Of a DNA stretch of 64,000 bases, positions 34,373 through 41,819 are shown piece after piece. The DNA lies in NCBI GenBank assembly GCA_030583925.1, contig CP129482.1:620001-684000 (forward strand), written 5' to 3'. The DNA is from Anaerolineales bacterium. Its GTDB lineage: Bacteria > Chloroflexota > Anaerolineae > Anaerolineales > Villigracilaceae. Each line of letters begins with the position of its first letter. Position 1 is the first letter of the stretch. A program made the position numbers and the translations under genes. Under the pieces are notes generated by a model that was not told where the DNA came from, did not search any database, and saw only the letters and a list, made by a program, of their open reading frames with translations.

Positions 34373-34768
34373 TTACCGCCTTTGATTTGAAACGAACCGA
34401 GATAATTTTCTTCCACACACAGGACATTTACTTAGCAGGAATTCAAGCCCGTTCTTTTGATGTCTTTTCGGCTGAACAATCTTCACGCCTTTGCGACACG
34501 TTTTACAAAAGGTCTCATTCGGCTTGAGATGGATTTTGAAGTAAAACTTCCCGTACCATTCCGCAAACGATTTGCCATTTATCCGCAGATGATTTCTTTC
34601 GTCTCTCTCTTGCGGACAACCTAAAGGCACATAGACGTTATACACTTGGTCTACATGCATCCCGATTTCTTCGGCTAACTCTTTCGGGGTGTAATGCATA
34701 TCGAACAAGCTTTTGAGCCTGTTGCGTTGCCTACCGTCTAAACGACCTTTGAGAAGAAATTCGGGCAT
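34373..34768 (-). CDS. Zinc-ribbon DNA-binding-like protein
   Basis: A 131-residue basic protein with a helix-turn-helix-like region (YTPKELAEEIGMHVDQVYNV, about 26-46) and a C-terminal zinc ribbon (CKTC at about 88-91 and CPVCGR at about 115-120). It directly precedes the integrase gene. A role as excision or integration accessory factor is plausible but not shown. Confidence 0.6.
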   Translation of the reverse strand: MPEFLLKGRLDGRQRNRLKSLFDMHYTPKELAEEIGMHVDQVYNVYVPLGCPQERDERNHLRINGKSFAEWYGKFYFKIHLKPNETFCKTCRKGVKIVQPKRHQKNGLEFLLSKCPVCGRKLSRFVSNQRR

Positions 34769-34798
34769 GATTTTTCAAATATGGCTATAAGACAAGGA

Positions 34799-34853
34799 GA
34801 CCGCTCTCCCGTCCAGCGGCATAACGCCTAACTGGACGGGAGAGCCTGCGGTC
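34799..34853. repeat. Long nested hairpin inside the element
   Basis: GACCGC (34799-34804) with GCGGTC (34848-34853) and the 12-bp stem 34805-34816 with 34832-34843 form a long arm; the loop itself folds as GGC-ATAAC-GCC. It lies between genes and could be a replication origin (nick site or single-strand origin) or a strong terminator. Confidence 0.6.
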
Positions 34854-34887
34854 AAACCTTGACGTTACTCTATGGGGTAACAATTCG

Positions 34888-35020
34888 TCAGATTTCTGCT
34901 TTTGCTTTTTTTCTGCGGTAATAGGCTTTCTGTTTGCACGCTGGAGTGCAATAGCGTGACCGAGACGAAGCGGGATATTTAGAACCGCAGACCGAGCAAA
35001 CTTTGAGAGCCTTGACGCTT
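34888..35020 (-). pseudogene. Zinc-finger peptide frame without a normal start codon
   Basis: A frame of about 44 codons ending at TGA 34888 reads like a treble-clef zinc finger (KVCSVCGSKYPASS then RYCTPACKQKAYYRRKK). GGAGG lies in the right place at 35029-35033, but no ATG, GTG or TTG is in frame. It could be a decayed gene, use a rare start, or be reached by frameshifting from the preceding gene. Confidence 0.35.
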
Positions 35021-35021
35021 G

Positions 35022-35630
35022 TTACTTGCCTCCGAAAAAATCCGTACTACTCACGGGAGAACTGCCAACCTTCGCCATGTGTTGCACCCGCTTTTTGCTT
35101 ATCCAATCTGCGGCAACAATGGGAGCGACTTCAGCGGCGAGCGCATCGGCGTTCTTGGTGATTTGTTCGAGCGTGGCAGTTTCGATTTTGTCGTCCGCTT
35201 CTTCTTCGGCTTGTTGTTTCAACGCTTCGGGCGACATCAGGTGACTAGCGACTGTTGCAGCGATATTCAGACCAATCACGCCAGAGAGAGCCAGCACAGC
35301 GTAATAAATTTCCTCTTGCGTGAGAGTGACCGTCATCCCGTTTGACCCAGCGTTGTAAAGCGTGTCGAGCGTGAACATGGCGATAACACCGAGCAAATCC
35401 ACAATGACCATGCCGAAGGCTATCGGACGTTGCCAGCCCTTTGCCCCGTGCAGATATGCGAGTGTCCACGCAATCAAGCCGCCGTCGAGAGCGGCGAGAC
35501 CGAACCATGCAAGGATTTGTTTGTTGGACGGAAGGGTGAGGGAGATAAAGTCGAGCGAGCGAGTAGCCGAGTACACCAACAGCAGACCCGCCAGAACCGT
35601 AGCAGAAATTTGACCAAGTTTTTTGAACAT
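35022..35630 (-). CDS. Four-helix membrane protein of the element
   Basis: A 202-residue protein with four hydrophobic helices (about 7-24, 38-58, 72-90, 108-128) and a charged cytoplasmic tail (EALKQQAEEEADDKIETATL). No family was recognised. Position between the replication and integration genes suggests a plasmid- or phage-type function such as copy control or envelope interaction; this is inference. Confidence 0.6.
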   Translation of the reverse strand: MFKKLGQISATVLAGLLLVYSATRSLDFISLTLPSNKQILAWFGLAALDGGLIAWTLAYLHGAKGWQRPIAFGMVIVDLLGVIAMFTLDTLYNAGSNGMTVTLTQEEIYYAVLALSGVIGLNIAATVASHLMSPEALKQQAEEEADDKIETATLEQITKNADALAAEVAPIVAADWISKKRVQHMAKVGSSPVSSTDFFGGK

Positions 35631-35788
35631 TTTGACCTCGTTTGAATTAGAATTGCAACGCCGTGATGTTGCTTGTTTCGATTGACCTCGTTTGCAAGTA
35701 ATGTCACGGCTTTTTTACTTGCGTCCCTGTGCTAGGGGAGTAGTTCGCACGGCATCACCTTCTCCTTTCTTTCGATGTTTTGTGTACA

Positions 35789-35830
35789 GGCAAAGCGGTA
35801 GCATCAAGGCGAAGCCTCTACCGCTTTGCC
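35789..35830. repeat. Second long nested hairpin, downstream of rep
   Basis: GGCAAAGCGGTAG (35789-35801) pairs exactly with 35818-35830, and the loop contains AGGC-GAA-GCCT. It has the same two-level build as the hairpin at 34799 and lies in a 337-bp gene-free stretch (35631-35967) after the Rep gene. Confidence 0.6.
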
Positions 35831-35967
35831 AAGCTAAATTGCCACGTGTTCGATATTCAATTCGCATCGTCTGAGCAATTTGCCGCAGACTTTGCGCCAA
35901 CCGTCCGAAGATGTAAAGGATCACCGAGTTTGTTTGATAGGACGGTTCTACGTTGCAGAGAAACAGC

Positions 35968-36435
35968 CTAGAGACCCAAATACCAAAAGGGTTTGAAGGC
36001 AGGTTCTTTTTCCTTTTTGGGGCGATATAAAACCACGTCGCCGCCTTTCGTCACATACTTGCTCATGTAACGAGATACACCATGCAAATCTTCCACTGGC
36101 TTGATTTTGATAATTCCTGCCATCTGTCGCCAGAGACGATTAGCCAATTCCCAATTTGTGCGCTTGTCAACAAGTGCGTGCATGTGGAGAATGCCACGCT
36201 TTTGATATTCAAACGCTAGGGCATAGGCAAAATAACAATGACCAACAATCCTTGTGTAGTGATTGCCGAATAAATCTCTATTCAGTGACTGAACCAACCC
36301 ACGCCAAAGAAATTCGGCTTCGGTTCGTGTGACATCATGCGTTCTATCCGCATCCGAAAAGGTCAACGACCAAAAGGATTTCCACGTTGAGAAGTTTTCT
36401 ACATAATCTGACCATGCGTTACGAAGTTCACTCAT
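35968..36435 (-). CDS. HUH-family rolling-circle replication protein
   Basis: A 155-residue protein with the three HUH endonuclease motifs in order: motif 1 WSLTFSD (about 22-28), motif 2 LHMHALVD with metal-binding H84 and H86, and motif 3 YMSKYVTK with candidate catalytic Y123. FEYQKRGILHMHALVD is typical of plasmid and ssDNA-phage Rep proteins. It would nick one strand at the origin and stay attached to the 5' end. There is no helicase domain. It is divergent from the XRE repressor, as in many small replicons. Confidence 0.8.
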   Translation of the reverse strand: MSELRNAWSDYVENFSTWKSFWSLTFSDADRTHDVTRTEAEFLWRGLVQSLNRDLFGNHYTRIVGHCYFAYALAFEYQKRGILHMHALVDKRTNWELANRLWRQMAGIIKIKPVEDLHGVSRYMSKYVTKGGDVVLYRPKKEKEPAFKPFWYLGL

Positions 36436-36572
36436 TGCGCTCCAAATTATTGAAAAATCTTATTTTCTATGAGAAAAGTTTATATGCTTTTCTTATAAAT
36501 AACTATACGATAATTCTTTATGCGTGTCAAGATTTCTTATGTTACGATATGGAGAATTCTGATAGGATGTTT

Positions 36573-37076
36573 ATGAACGAAACAATCATGCAACAAATCA
36601 GAGCCGCCCGTAGCGAGAGAGGGCTTTCCCAAAAGGATTTAGCAGATCATTTAGGGAAAACTCAAGCAACCATTTCAGATTGGGAGAGGGGAAAAACCCA
36701 AATATCCGCAAGCGAGCTGTATCAAATCGCTGAACTTCTAAACAAGCCAATCGAATACTTTTTTGGTGAAAATATCGGCGATAAAGAAATTCAGGATATT
36801 GTTGCTGTCTTACGAAAACAGCCTGTTAAGACACGCTCAAGTGTCCTTCAACTTGCGGGAATGATTATTCAAATACAGAATATCGGTGATGAAGCAACGA
36901 AAGCCCCCGAAAGTATTACCGAAGAGAAGGCACGAGAGTTTTATAACTTATTCATTCCATTTGCCAATACGATAAACGCCATGTCAAAAAAAATGGATGA
37001 ATTGCGTAGCCAGTTTGAAGCGGCATTGAGAGTGAATGAAGTAAAGAAACCAAGTAAAACAAAGGGAAAATCGTAG
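36573..37076 (+). CDS. XRE-family repressor
   Basis: A 167-residue regulator with an N-terminal Cro/CI helix-turn-helix (RGLSQKDLADHLGKT, SDWERGKTQIS, about 16-45) and a long C-terminal helical region for oligomerisation. ATG 36573 is preferred, with AGGA ahead. It is transcribed away from the Rep gene across an AT-rich region (36436-36572), where it probably represses both promoters. Confidence 0.8.
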   Translation: MNETIMQQIRAARSERGLSQKDLADHLGKTQATISDWERGKTQISASELYQIAELLNKPIEYFFGENIGDKEIQDIVAVLRKQPVKTRSSVLQLAGMIIQIQNIGDEATKAPESITEEKAREFYNLFIPFANTINAMSKKMDELRSQFEAALRVNEVKKPSKTKGKS

Positions 37077-37115
37077 AGCAAAAAAATCATACGCTGTCAG
37101 GAAGATTTCAAACTC

Positions 37116-37153
37116 CGCTAGGTTCCAGGTTCAAGCCCTGGTCGAGGAGCTTT
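37116..37153 (+). repeat. Right attachment-site repeat (tRNA-Asn-like 3' end)
   Basis: Identical to 32901-32938 over 38 bp. The similarity continues less perfectly into the terminator behind it. The 5' half of the tRNA is missing here too. Confidence 0.8.
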
Positions 37154-37167
37154 CGACAAAATGATTT

Positions 37168-37202
37168 TGCCCTCAACCCCGTCGATGAGGGCATTTTCTT
37201 TT
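37168..37202 (+). terminator. Terminator behind the right tRNA fragment
   Basis: TGCCCTCA (37168-37175) pairs with TGAGGGCA (37186-37193), followed by TTTTCTTTT. It is a diverged copy of the terminator at 32953. Confidence 0.8.
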
Positions 37203-37243
37203 AAGTTGTATAATGGCAATATCTTTACAACAGGAGAATCCCC

Positions 37244-37582
37244 ATGAACTCTTTCATCTTCAACGACGCCATTCGCTTCAAACTCGCCACCCAGCAAGAC
37301 GACAGTGCCGCGAAATGGCAGGTGTTCTTCGGCGTGTTACTCGGCGTGATCTTGCGTTGGATCTATACCGTCGCGGTAGAAGTGGCGCGTACGGGCGGTC
37401 CATGGAACTTCGGCTCGTGGGCGATGATCCTTGCCCGCTTCATCGCCTCGCTGATTGTGACCTTCTTCGTCTTTTCTGGATACTGGGAAAAGGCAAAAGA
37501 CCAGCCCGGCGATATGCGCTTCGTCAACGCGGTGGCGTATGGGATTACGATTGACGCACTCGTCGGTCCGTGGATGAGTTAA
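37244..37582 (+). CDS. Small membrane protein of unknown function
   Basis: A 112-residue protein with two to three hydrophobic segments (about 26-46, 56-80 and 95-110). CAGGAGAA precedes ATG 37244. No family recognised. It lies just outside the integrative element and is followed by a terminator. Confidence 0.65.
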   Translation: MNSFIFNDAIRFKLATQQDDSAAKWQVFFGVLLGVILRWIYTVAVEVARTGGPWNFGSWAMILARFIASLIVTFFVFSGYWEKAKDQPGDMRFVNAVAYGITIDALVGPWMS

Positions 37583-37675
37583 TCTCCGCGCTGAGCGGAG
37601 CGTCCTTCGTTTACGAACGGAGCCAAAACCGCTCTGTCCTCCGCTCATGACGAATACATGGTTTGGTTAAGACGA

Positions 37676-37708
37676 AAGCCGACCAGCTAGTGCATGGTCG
37701 GCTTTTTT
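37676..37708 (+). terminator. Rho-independent terminator
   Basis: AAGCCGACCA (37676-37685) pairs with TGGTCGGCTT (37695-37704), followed by a T run. Confidence 0.9.
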
Positions 37709-37740
37709 CGTGTAAATCCGTGTAATCCGCGGCTAAAAGT
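37709..37740. repeat. Dispersed repeat of the TTTAGCC...ACACGGATT type
   Basis: GTGTAAATCCGTGTAATCCG then CGGCTAAAA; the inverse of a related sequence at 45503-45540 (AGCCACAGATTTCACGGATT then TACACGGATT). Confidence 0.6.
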
Positions 37741-37774
37741 TCGAAAGATTAAATTCGAGGTGAGTCATGTTTCG

Positions 37775-38098
37775 TTACTCGCTCTTTTCACTGCTCTTCG
37801 ATTCGGCTTTGCTTTTCGATTTCTTCCCGCTCTTGCCATCCGACGAAGATTTTTCGCTTGTCTTTTCTTCCGAGTGAGAATGGTCGTGGTCGTGGGTGTG
37901 CGACTCGCTCCCCGAAGGGGATTTATTATCGGTGGCGTAAAACCCCGAACCTTTGAAGATAACCTTAGTCGGCGTGATGACTTTCCTCAACGCTTTCTTT
38001 TTGCATTTGGGACAGGTCTTTAGCGGGGCGTCGTCAAAGAATTGATGTCGTTCGAATTGTGTGCCGCAAGAACTGCAGCGATAGGTATAAATTGGCAT
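37775..38098 (-). CDS. FmdB-type zinc-ribbon protein
   Basis: A 107-residue protein. The first 60 residues are an FmdB zinc ribbon (MPIYTYRCSSCGTQFE, then CPKCKKK). The rest is a low-complexity tail, first His/Asp-rich (SHTHDHDHSHSEE) then Lys/Ser/Glu-rich. The His-rich part could bind metal. ATG 38098 begins the MPIYxYRC motif, so the in-frame ATG 18 bases upstream is not used. FmdB-like proteins are linked to regulation or metal binding, but the function is not established. Confidence 0.82.
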   Translation of the reverse strand: MPIYTYRCSSCGTQFERHQFFDDAPLKTCPKCKKKALRKVITPTKVIFKGSGFYATDNKSPSGSESHTHDHDHSHSEEKTSEKSSSDGKSGKKSKSKAESKSSEKSE

Positions 38099-38145
38099 AG
38101 CGCTCCTTGCTTTCAACAGCGGGGCATTATATCACGCATCGTTCG

Positions 38146-39045
38146 TTACGGATTCCACGGCAGGAGATTGGAAAAGGATTCCAACGTCATATCGGCTGTG
38201 ATGCTGTGACGATACAAATAGTAAATATTTTCCCTGCTCTGCGACGATTCGTTTCCCAACCCCATCGCGGCGATGTAGCCAGCGAACTTCACAAAGCCGA
38301 GCGACTCGCTATCATACGCGCCGAAGGGATAAGCAAAACTGCGGACGGGAAGTTGCAAATACGCTTCGAGTCTCTGCCGTGATTTGACGATCTCCTCCTC
38401 CTGTTTGCCTGGGCGCGACGTCAGGTCATGATGGCTCACGCTGTGACTGCCGATTCCCCAACCTGCCGCGTACAACTCTCGGATCTGATCCCTATCCATG
38501 TATGAGCCTGCGCCGATGAAGTTGTAGACGATGTAGGCTGTACCTGTGAAGCCGTATTGTTGCATGATGGGATACGCGTCGGTGTAGACGGTTTCACTGC
38601 CGTCGTCGAAAGTCAGCAAGAAGGGGCGCGAGGGGAGTTGCGCGCCGACCTGAATCGCTTGCACGAGTTGCTCGACCGAGATCGTTCGGTAGCCATGCGT
38701 GTACAAATAATTCATCTGGCTTTCGAACATTTCGGGCGAGACGTAATAGTCGCTGTCTTTCAGTGAGTAGCCGATGTGATGATAAAGAAGAATCGGAACG
38801 ACGACGTTGTTCGGTCCCTGAAAAATAAATTCAGGCGTGGGCGTGATTGTTGGAGTTAACGTCGAAGTGGGCGAGGAGGTTGGGGATGGGGTGAATGTTT
38901 CAGTGGGGGTGAAGGTTGGGGTGACTGAGGCAGTTTGAGTTGGGGAAGGAAGCGGGCTGATCGTCCACGTGGGAGTTGTCGTCGGCGTTGGAGTCGGCGT
39001 GGCGATGAGTCCGAATCCCCCGCATCCTAAAACTATCCATGTCAT
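38146..39045 (-). CDS. Lipoprotein-like polysaccharide deacetylase
   Basis: About 299 residues from ATG 39045. A short N-terminus (MTWIVLGCGG) with a lipobox-like LGC leads into a Thr/Pro/Ser-rich linker (about 15-80), then a NodB-type deacetylase domain: LLTFDDGSETVYT with the catalytic and metal Asp, SHSVSHHDLT with the metal His pair, and FAYPFGAYD. The enzyme removes acetyl groups from a cell-wall or capsule glycan. The signal is unusually short because the 86-bp palindromic repeat 39041-39126 lies exactly at the 5' end; the frame stays open through it to ATG 39189. Confidence 0.8.
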   Translation of the reverse strand: MTWIVLGCGGFGLIATPTPTPTTTPTWTISPLPSPTQTASVTPTFTPTETFTPSPTSSPTSTLTPTITPTPEFIFQGPNNVVVPILLYHHIGYSLKDSDYYVSPEMFESQMNYLYTHGYRTISVEQLVQAIQVGAQLPSRPFLLTFDDGSETVYTDAYPIMQQYGFTGTAYIVYNFIGAGSYMDRDQIRELYAAGWGIGSHSVSHHDLTSRPGKQEEEIVKSRQRLEAYLQLPVRSFAYPFGAYDSESLGFVKFAGYIAAMGLGNESSQSRENIYYLYRHSITADMTLESFSNLLPWNP

Positions 39046-39126
39046 TGCGAGGAGGGCGCTAGCCCGACGAAGCAATCCCCTGTTCGAGGAGATTGCTTCG
39101 CCCCGCTGCGCGGGGCTCGCAATGAC
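39041..39126. repeat. 86-bp palindromic repeat (GTCATTGCGAG type)
   Basis: Ends are inverted copies GTCATTGCGAG and CTCGCAATGAC, and the interior contains GAAGCAATC/GATTGCTTC and CCCCGC-TGC-GCGGGG pairs. Elements of this form are dispersed in many bacterial genomes. It supplies the ATG of the neighbouring deacetylase frame and ends 9 bp from the coaX stop. Confidence 0.85.
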
Positions 39127-39134
39127 ATGACGCG

Positions 39135-39905
39135 TCACATCGGATGATTGATGTCCCACAAAATTCGCAAGCCGTCGAGGGTGAGCCACGGGGCGATGAT
39201 TTGAATCACGTCGGTCTCTTGCGCGACGATTTCGGCGAGCCCGCCAGTGGCGATAACTTTCATGGTGGGACCGAGTTCTTTGCGAAAACGCTCGACCATG
39301 CCTTCGACCATGCTGACATAACCGAACAACAAACCCGCCTGCATCGCATGGACGGTGTTGCGACCGATGACCGAGGGTGGGCGTTGCAAATCAATGCGCG
39401 GAAGTTTTGCGGCGTGTGTGAAGAGCGCTTCGGTAGCGAGGTTGATGCCCGCTGTGATCGCGCCGCCGAGATACTCGCCGTCTTTGGTGATAGCATTGAA
39501 TGTGGTGGCTGTGCCGAAATCAATTATGCACGCAGGACCTTTGTAAAGGTAAACGACCGCGACCGCGTCTGCGATGCGATCGGCGCCTACTGCGCGGGGA
39601 TCTTCGTATCGCACTTTGACTCCCGTTTTGATTCCCACATCAATGATGAACGGTTCGATATCGAGATACTCGCGGCACGCCTGAATGACGCGCCCCGTCA
39701 ATTGCGGCACCACCGATGCGATGCAAATCCCCGTGAGTTGTTTGGCGGTGACGCGCGCATTTTGCAGAAGCCCCTGCAATTGCAAGCCATATTCGTCGGG
39801 CATGCGCGCGTGGTCGGTGGCAAGCCGCCAATGCGAACCGAGTTCGTTTCCGTTGTATAAACCGAGCGTCAGGTTTGTGTTGCCGATGTCAATGACCAGT
39901 AACAT
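39135..39905 (-). CDS. coaX: Type III pantothenate kinase
   Basis: A 256-residue enzyme for the first step of coenzyme A synthesis. It has the ASKHA-fold signatures of CoaX: MLLVIDIGNTNLTLGLY, GVKVRYEDPRAVGADRIADA, and IIDFGTATTFNAI. Length is normal. It lies 33 bp behind the homocysteine methyltransferase/MTHFR gene and may be the last gene of the riboswitch-led operon. Confidence 0.93.
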   Translation of the reverse strand: MLLVIDIGNTNLTLGLYNGNELGSHWRLATDHARMPDEYGLQLQGLLQNARVTAKQLTGICIASVVPQLTGRVIQACREYLDIEPFIIDVGIKTGVKVRYEDPRAVGADRIADAVAVVYLYKGPACIIDFGTATTFNAITKDGEYLGGAITAGINLATEALFTHAAKLPRIDLQRPPSVIGRNTVHAMQAGLLFGYVSMVEGMVERFRKELGPTMKVIATGGLAEIVAQETDVIQIIAPWLTLDGLRILWDINHPM

Positions 39906-39938
39906 GCGACAAGTATACCTGCCTCCCTGTTTACGTGT

Positions 39939-41807
39939 CTACGTTTTTACCTTCACCGCCTCGATAATCTCCGCGACCATATCGTACTTGTGGAATTGGG
40001 GCATGACGTACACGCCTCCAGCCCACGGTTTGACCTGCTCCACCAATTCGACCGCGATCTCCACCCCAGCCTTCACTCCTTCGTCGCCCGCTGCTTCGAC
40101 GCGTTTACGCGTCTCTTCGGGGATCGAAATGCCTGGCACTTCATTATGCAAAAAGCTCGCATGTTTGACGCTAACCAGCGGCAGGATACCGACGAGGATC
40201 GGCTTGTCCATTTTTCCATGTTTGGTTTCGTACGCTTCGAGTAATTTTGGTCCATCGTCTGCGCGGTAGATGGGTTGCGTGAGGAAAAAGTCCGCGCCCG
40301 CTTTGATCTTGCGATGCAGGTTCTTGATTTCGTTGTCCACATCGGGCGGACACAAATTCAACGCCGCGCCGACGAAAAAATTTGTTGGCTGACCGATGCT
40401 CGTGCCAGAATGATCCACGCCTTCGTTGAATCCCTGCTTGATGAGTTTGATCAAGCCCGACGGAACCAAATCATAATTGTCCATCGCTTCGGGATAATCG
40501 CCGATCGAAGTTGGGTCGCCCATCACCACAAAAATATTTCGGATGCCCAACGCGTGCGCGGCGAGCAAATCGCCTTGCACTCGCAAAAGATTCCGTCCAC
40601 GCGTGGGGAAGTGGAGCGTTGACTCGACTCCGACTTTCCTTTGCACCACGTCACACACCGCCCACGCCGACATCCTCATGCGCGCCATCGGCGAGTCGGC
40701 GACGTTGATCACGTCCGCGCCCGCATCGGCAAGAAGCGACGCGCCCGCCAGCAGTTTGTGAGTCGAGAGTCCGCGCGGTGGATCCATTTCAACGGAGATG
40801 GCAAATTCGCTACGCCCAAGTTTTTGTGCGAATTGAGTCGGAGGTTCGGTCTCCGAGACCTCCGAAGTCTCAAAGATCTCCGAAGTCAGAACGAGTGTGG
40901 AGGTGTACGTCGAAGACTCCAACGCCTTCTTCATCACCGCGATGTGTTGTGGCGTCGTGCCACAACATCCGCCCACCACGCACGCGCCCGCCTCACGGAA
41001 CGACAACGCGTAATCGCCGAAGTAATCCGCGTCGGCGGGATACATGATTCGTCCGCCCACTTGTTCGGGCCAGCCCGCGTTCGGCTTCACCCAAAATTTC
41101 GACTCGGGCGCGGCTTGTTTCATCTGCTTCAAAATCCGTAACAGTTGCGCGGGTCCGCCCGAGCAGTTGACTCCGAGCACATCCGCGCCAGCCTCGCGCA
41201 ACGTCCGCGCCACTTTCATCGGCTCGTCGCCCAGCAGCGTGCGGTCATCGCGCGTAAACGTGACCGACGCAACAACGGGTAGGGGCGACTCTCGCAGTCG
41301 CTCTACCTCTTTCGCGGCTTTGATCGCCTCACGGATTTCATACAAATCGCTGAACGTTTCGATGGCGATCAAGTCCGCGCCCGCTTCGCTCAACGCTTGG
41401 ATTTGCTCCGCAAACGCTTCTCGCGCCTCTTCGGGCTGAACGCGACCAAACGGAGCGATTCGCACCCCCAGCGGACCCACGTCGCCCGCGACCAACACCT
41501 CCTTGAACGACGCGGCGATCACGCGCTTCGCCAATTCCACGCCTTTGGAGTTGATCTCCCGAACATCCTCTTGCAATCCATGTTTCGTGAGTTTGAATCG
41601 ATTCGCGCCGAACGTGTTGGTGATGATCAACTGCGCGCCCGCCTCGATGTACTCGCGGTGAATCTCAGCCACTGCCGATGGGTTGGTGAGGTTCAGCTCA
41701 TCGAAGCATTTGTCGAATCCCACCCCCCGCGCGTGGAGCATTGTCCCCATTGCCCCATCGGCGAGGAGGGTTTGGTTTTCAAGTAAATCTAAAAATTTAT
41801 TTATCAT
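39939..41807 (-). CDS. Bifunctional homocysteine S-methyltransferase/methylenetetrahydrofolate reductase
   Basis: A 622-residue fusion. Residues 1-290 are a homocysteine methyltransferase barrel (LLADGAMGTMLHARG start, zinc cysteines in GVNCSGG and VVGGCCGTTP); residues about 320-620 are MetF (EFAISVEMDPPRG, VMGDPTS, GADFFLTQPIY). Such fusions make methyltetrahydrofolate and methylate homocysteine. The linker contains a repetitive stretch (SEIFETSEVSETEPP) from an in-frame repeat at about 40843-40905. It is 12 bp behind metH in the SAM-riboswitch operon. Confidence 0.92.
   Translation of the reverse strand: MINKFLDLLENQTLLADGAMGTMLHARGVGFDKCFDELNLTNPSAVAEIHREYIEAGAQLIITNTFGANRFKLTKHGLQEDVREINSKGVELAKRVIAASFKEVLVAGDVGPLGVRIAPFGRVQPEEAREAFAEQIQALSEAGADLIAIETFSDLYEIREAIKAAKEVERLRESPLPVVASVTFTRDDRTLLGDEPMKVARTLREAGADVLGVNCSGGPAQLLRILKQMKQAAPESKFWVKPNAGWPEQVGGRIMYPADADYFGDYALSFREAGACVVGGCCGTTPQHIAVMKKALESSTYTSTLVLTSEIFETSEVSETEPPTQFAQKLGRSEFAISVEMDPPRGLSTHKLLAGASLLADAGADVINVADSPMARMRMSAWAVCDVVQRKVGVESTLHFPTRGRNLLRVQGDLLAAHALGIRNIFVVMGDPTSIGDYPEAMDNYDLVPSGLIKLIKQGFNEGVDHSGTSIGQPTNFFVGAALNLCPPDVDNEIKNLHRKIKAGADFFLTQPIYRADDGPKLLEAYETKHGKMDKPILVGILPLVSVKHASFLHNEVPGISIPEETRKRVEAAGDEGVKAGVEIAVELVEQVKPWAGGVYVMPQFHKYDMVAEIIEAVKVKT
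40843..40905. repeat. In-frame repeat in the linker of the methyltransferase/MTHFR fusion
   Basis: Variants of CTCCGAGACC, CTCCGAAGTC and CTCCGAAGTC follow one another and code for the Glu/Thr/Ser-rich linker. This simple-repeat style matches the others in the right half of the window. Confidence 0.6.
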
Positions 41808-41819
41808 GCTTATCTCGCT

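Larger units (their letters stand above)
32901..37153. mobile_element. Small integrative element with tyrosine recombinase and HUH Rep
   Basis: Bounded by exact 38-bp direct repeats (32901-32938 and 37116-37153) that look like the 3' end of tRNA-Asn. Inside: a recombinase, a zinc-ribbon protein, a membrane protein, an HUH replication protein, all on the minus strand, and a divergent XRE repressor at the right end. There are no conjugation or capsid genes. The gene set fits an integrated rolling-circle plasmid or satellite of about 4.2 kb. Confidence 0.8.
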
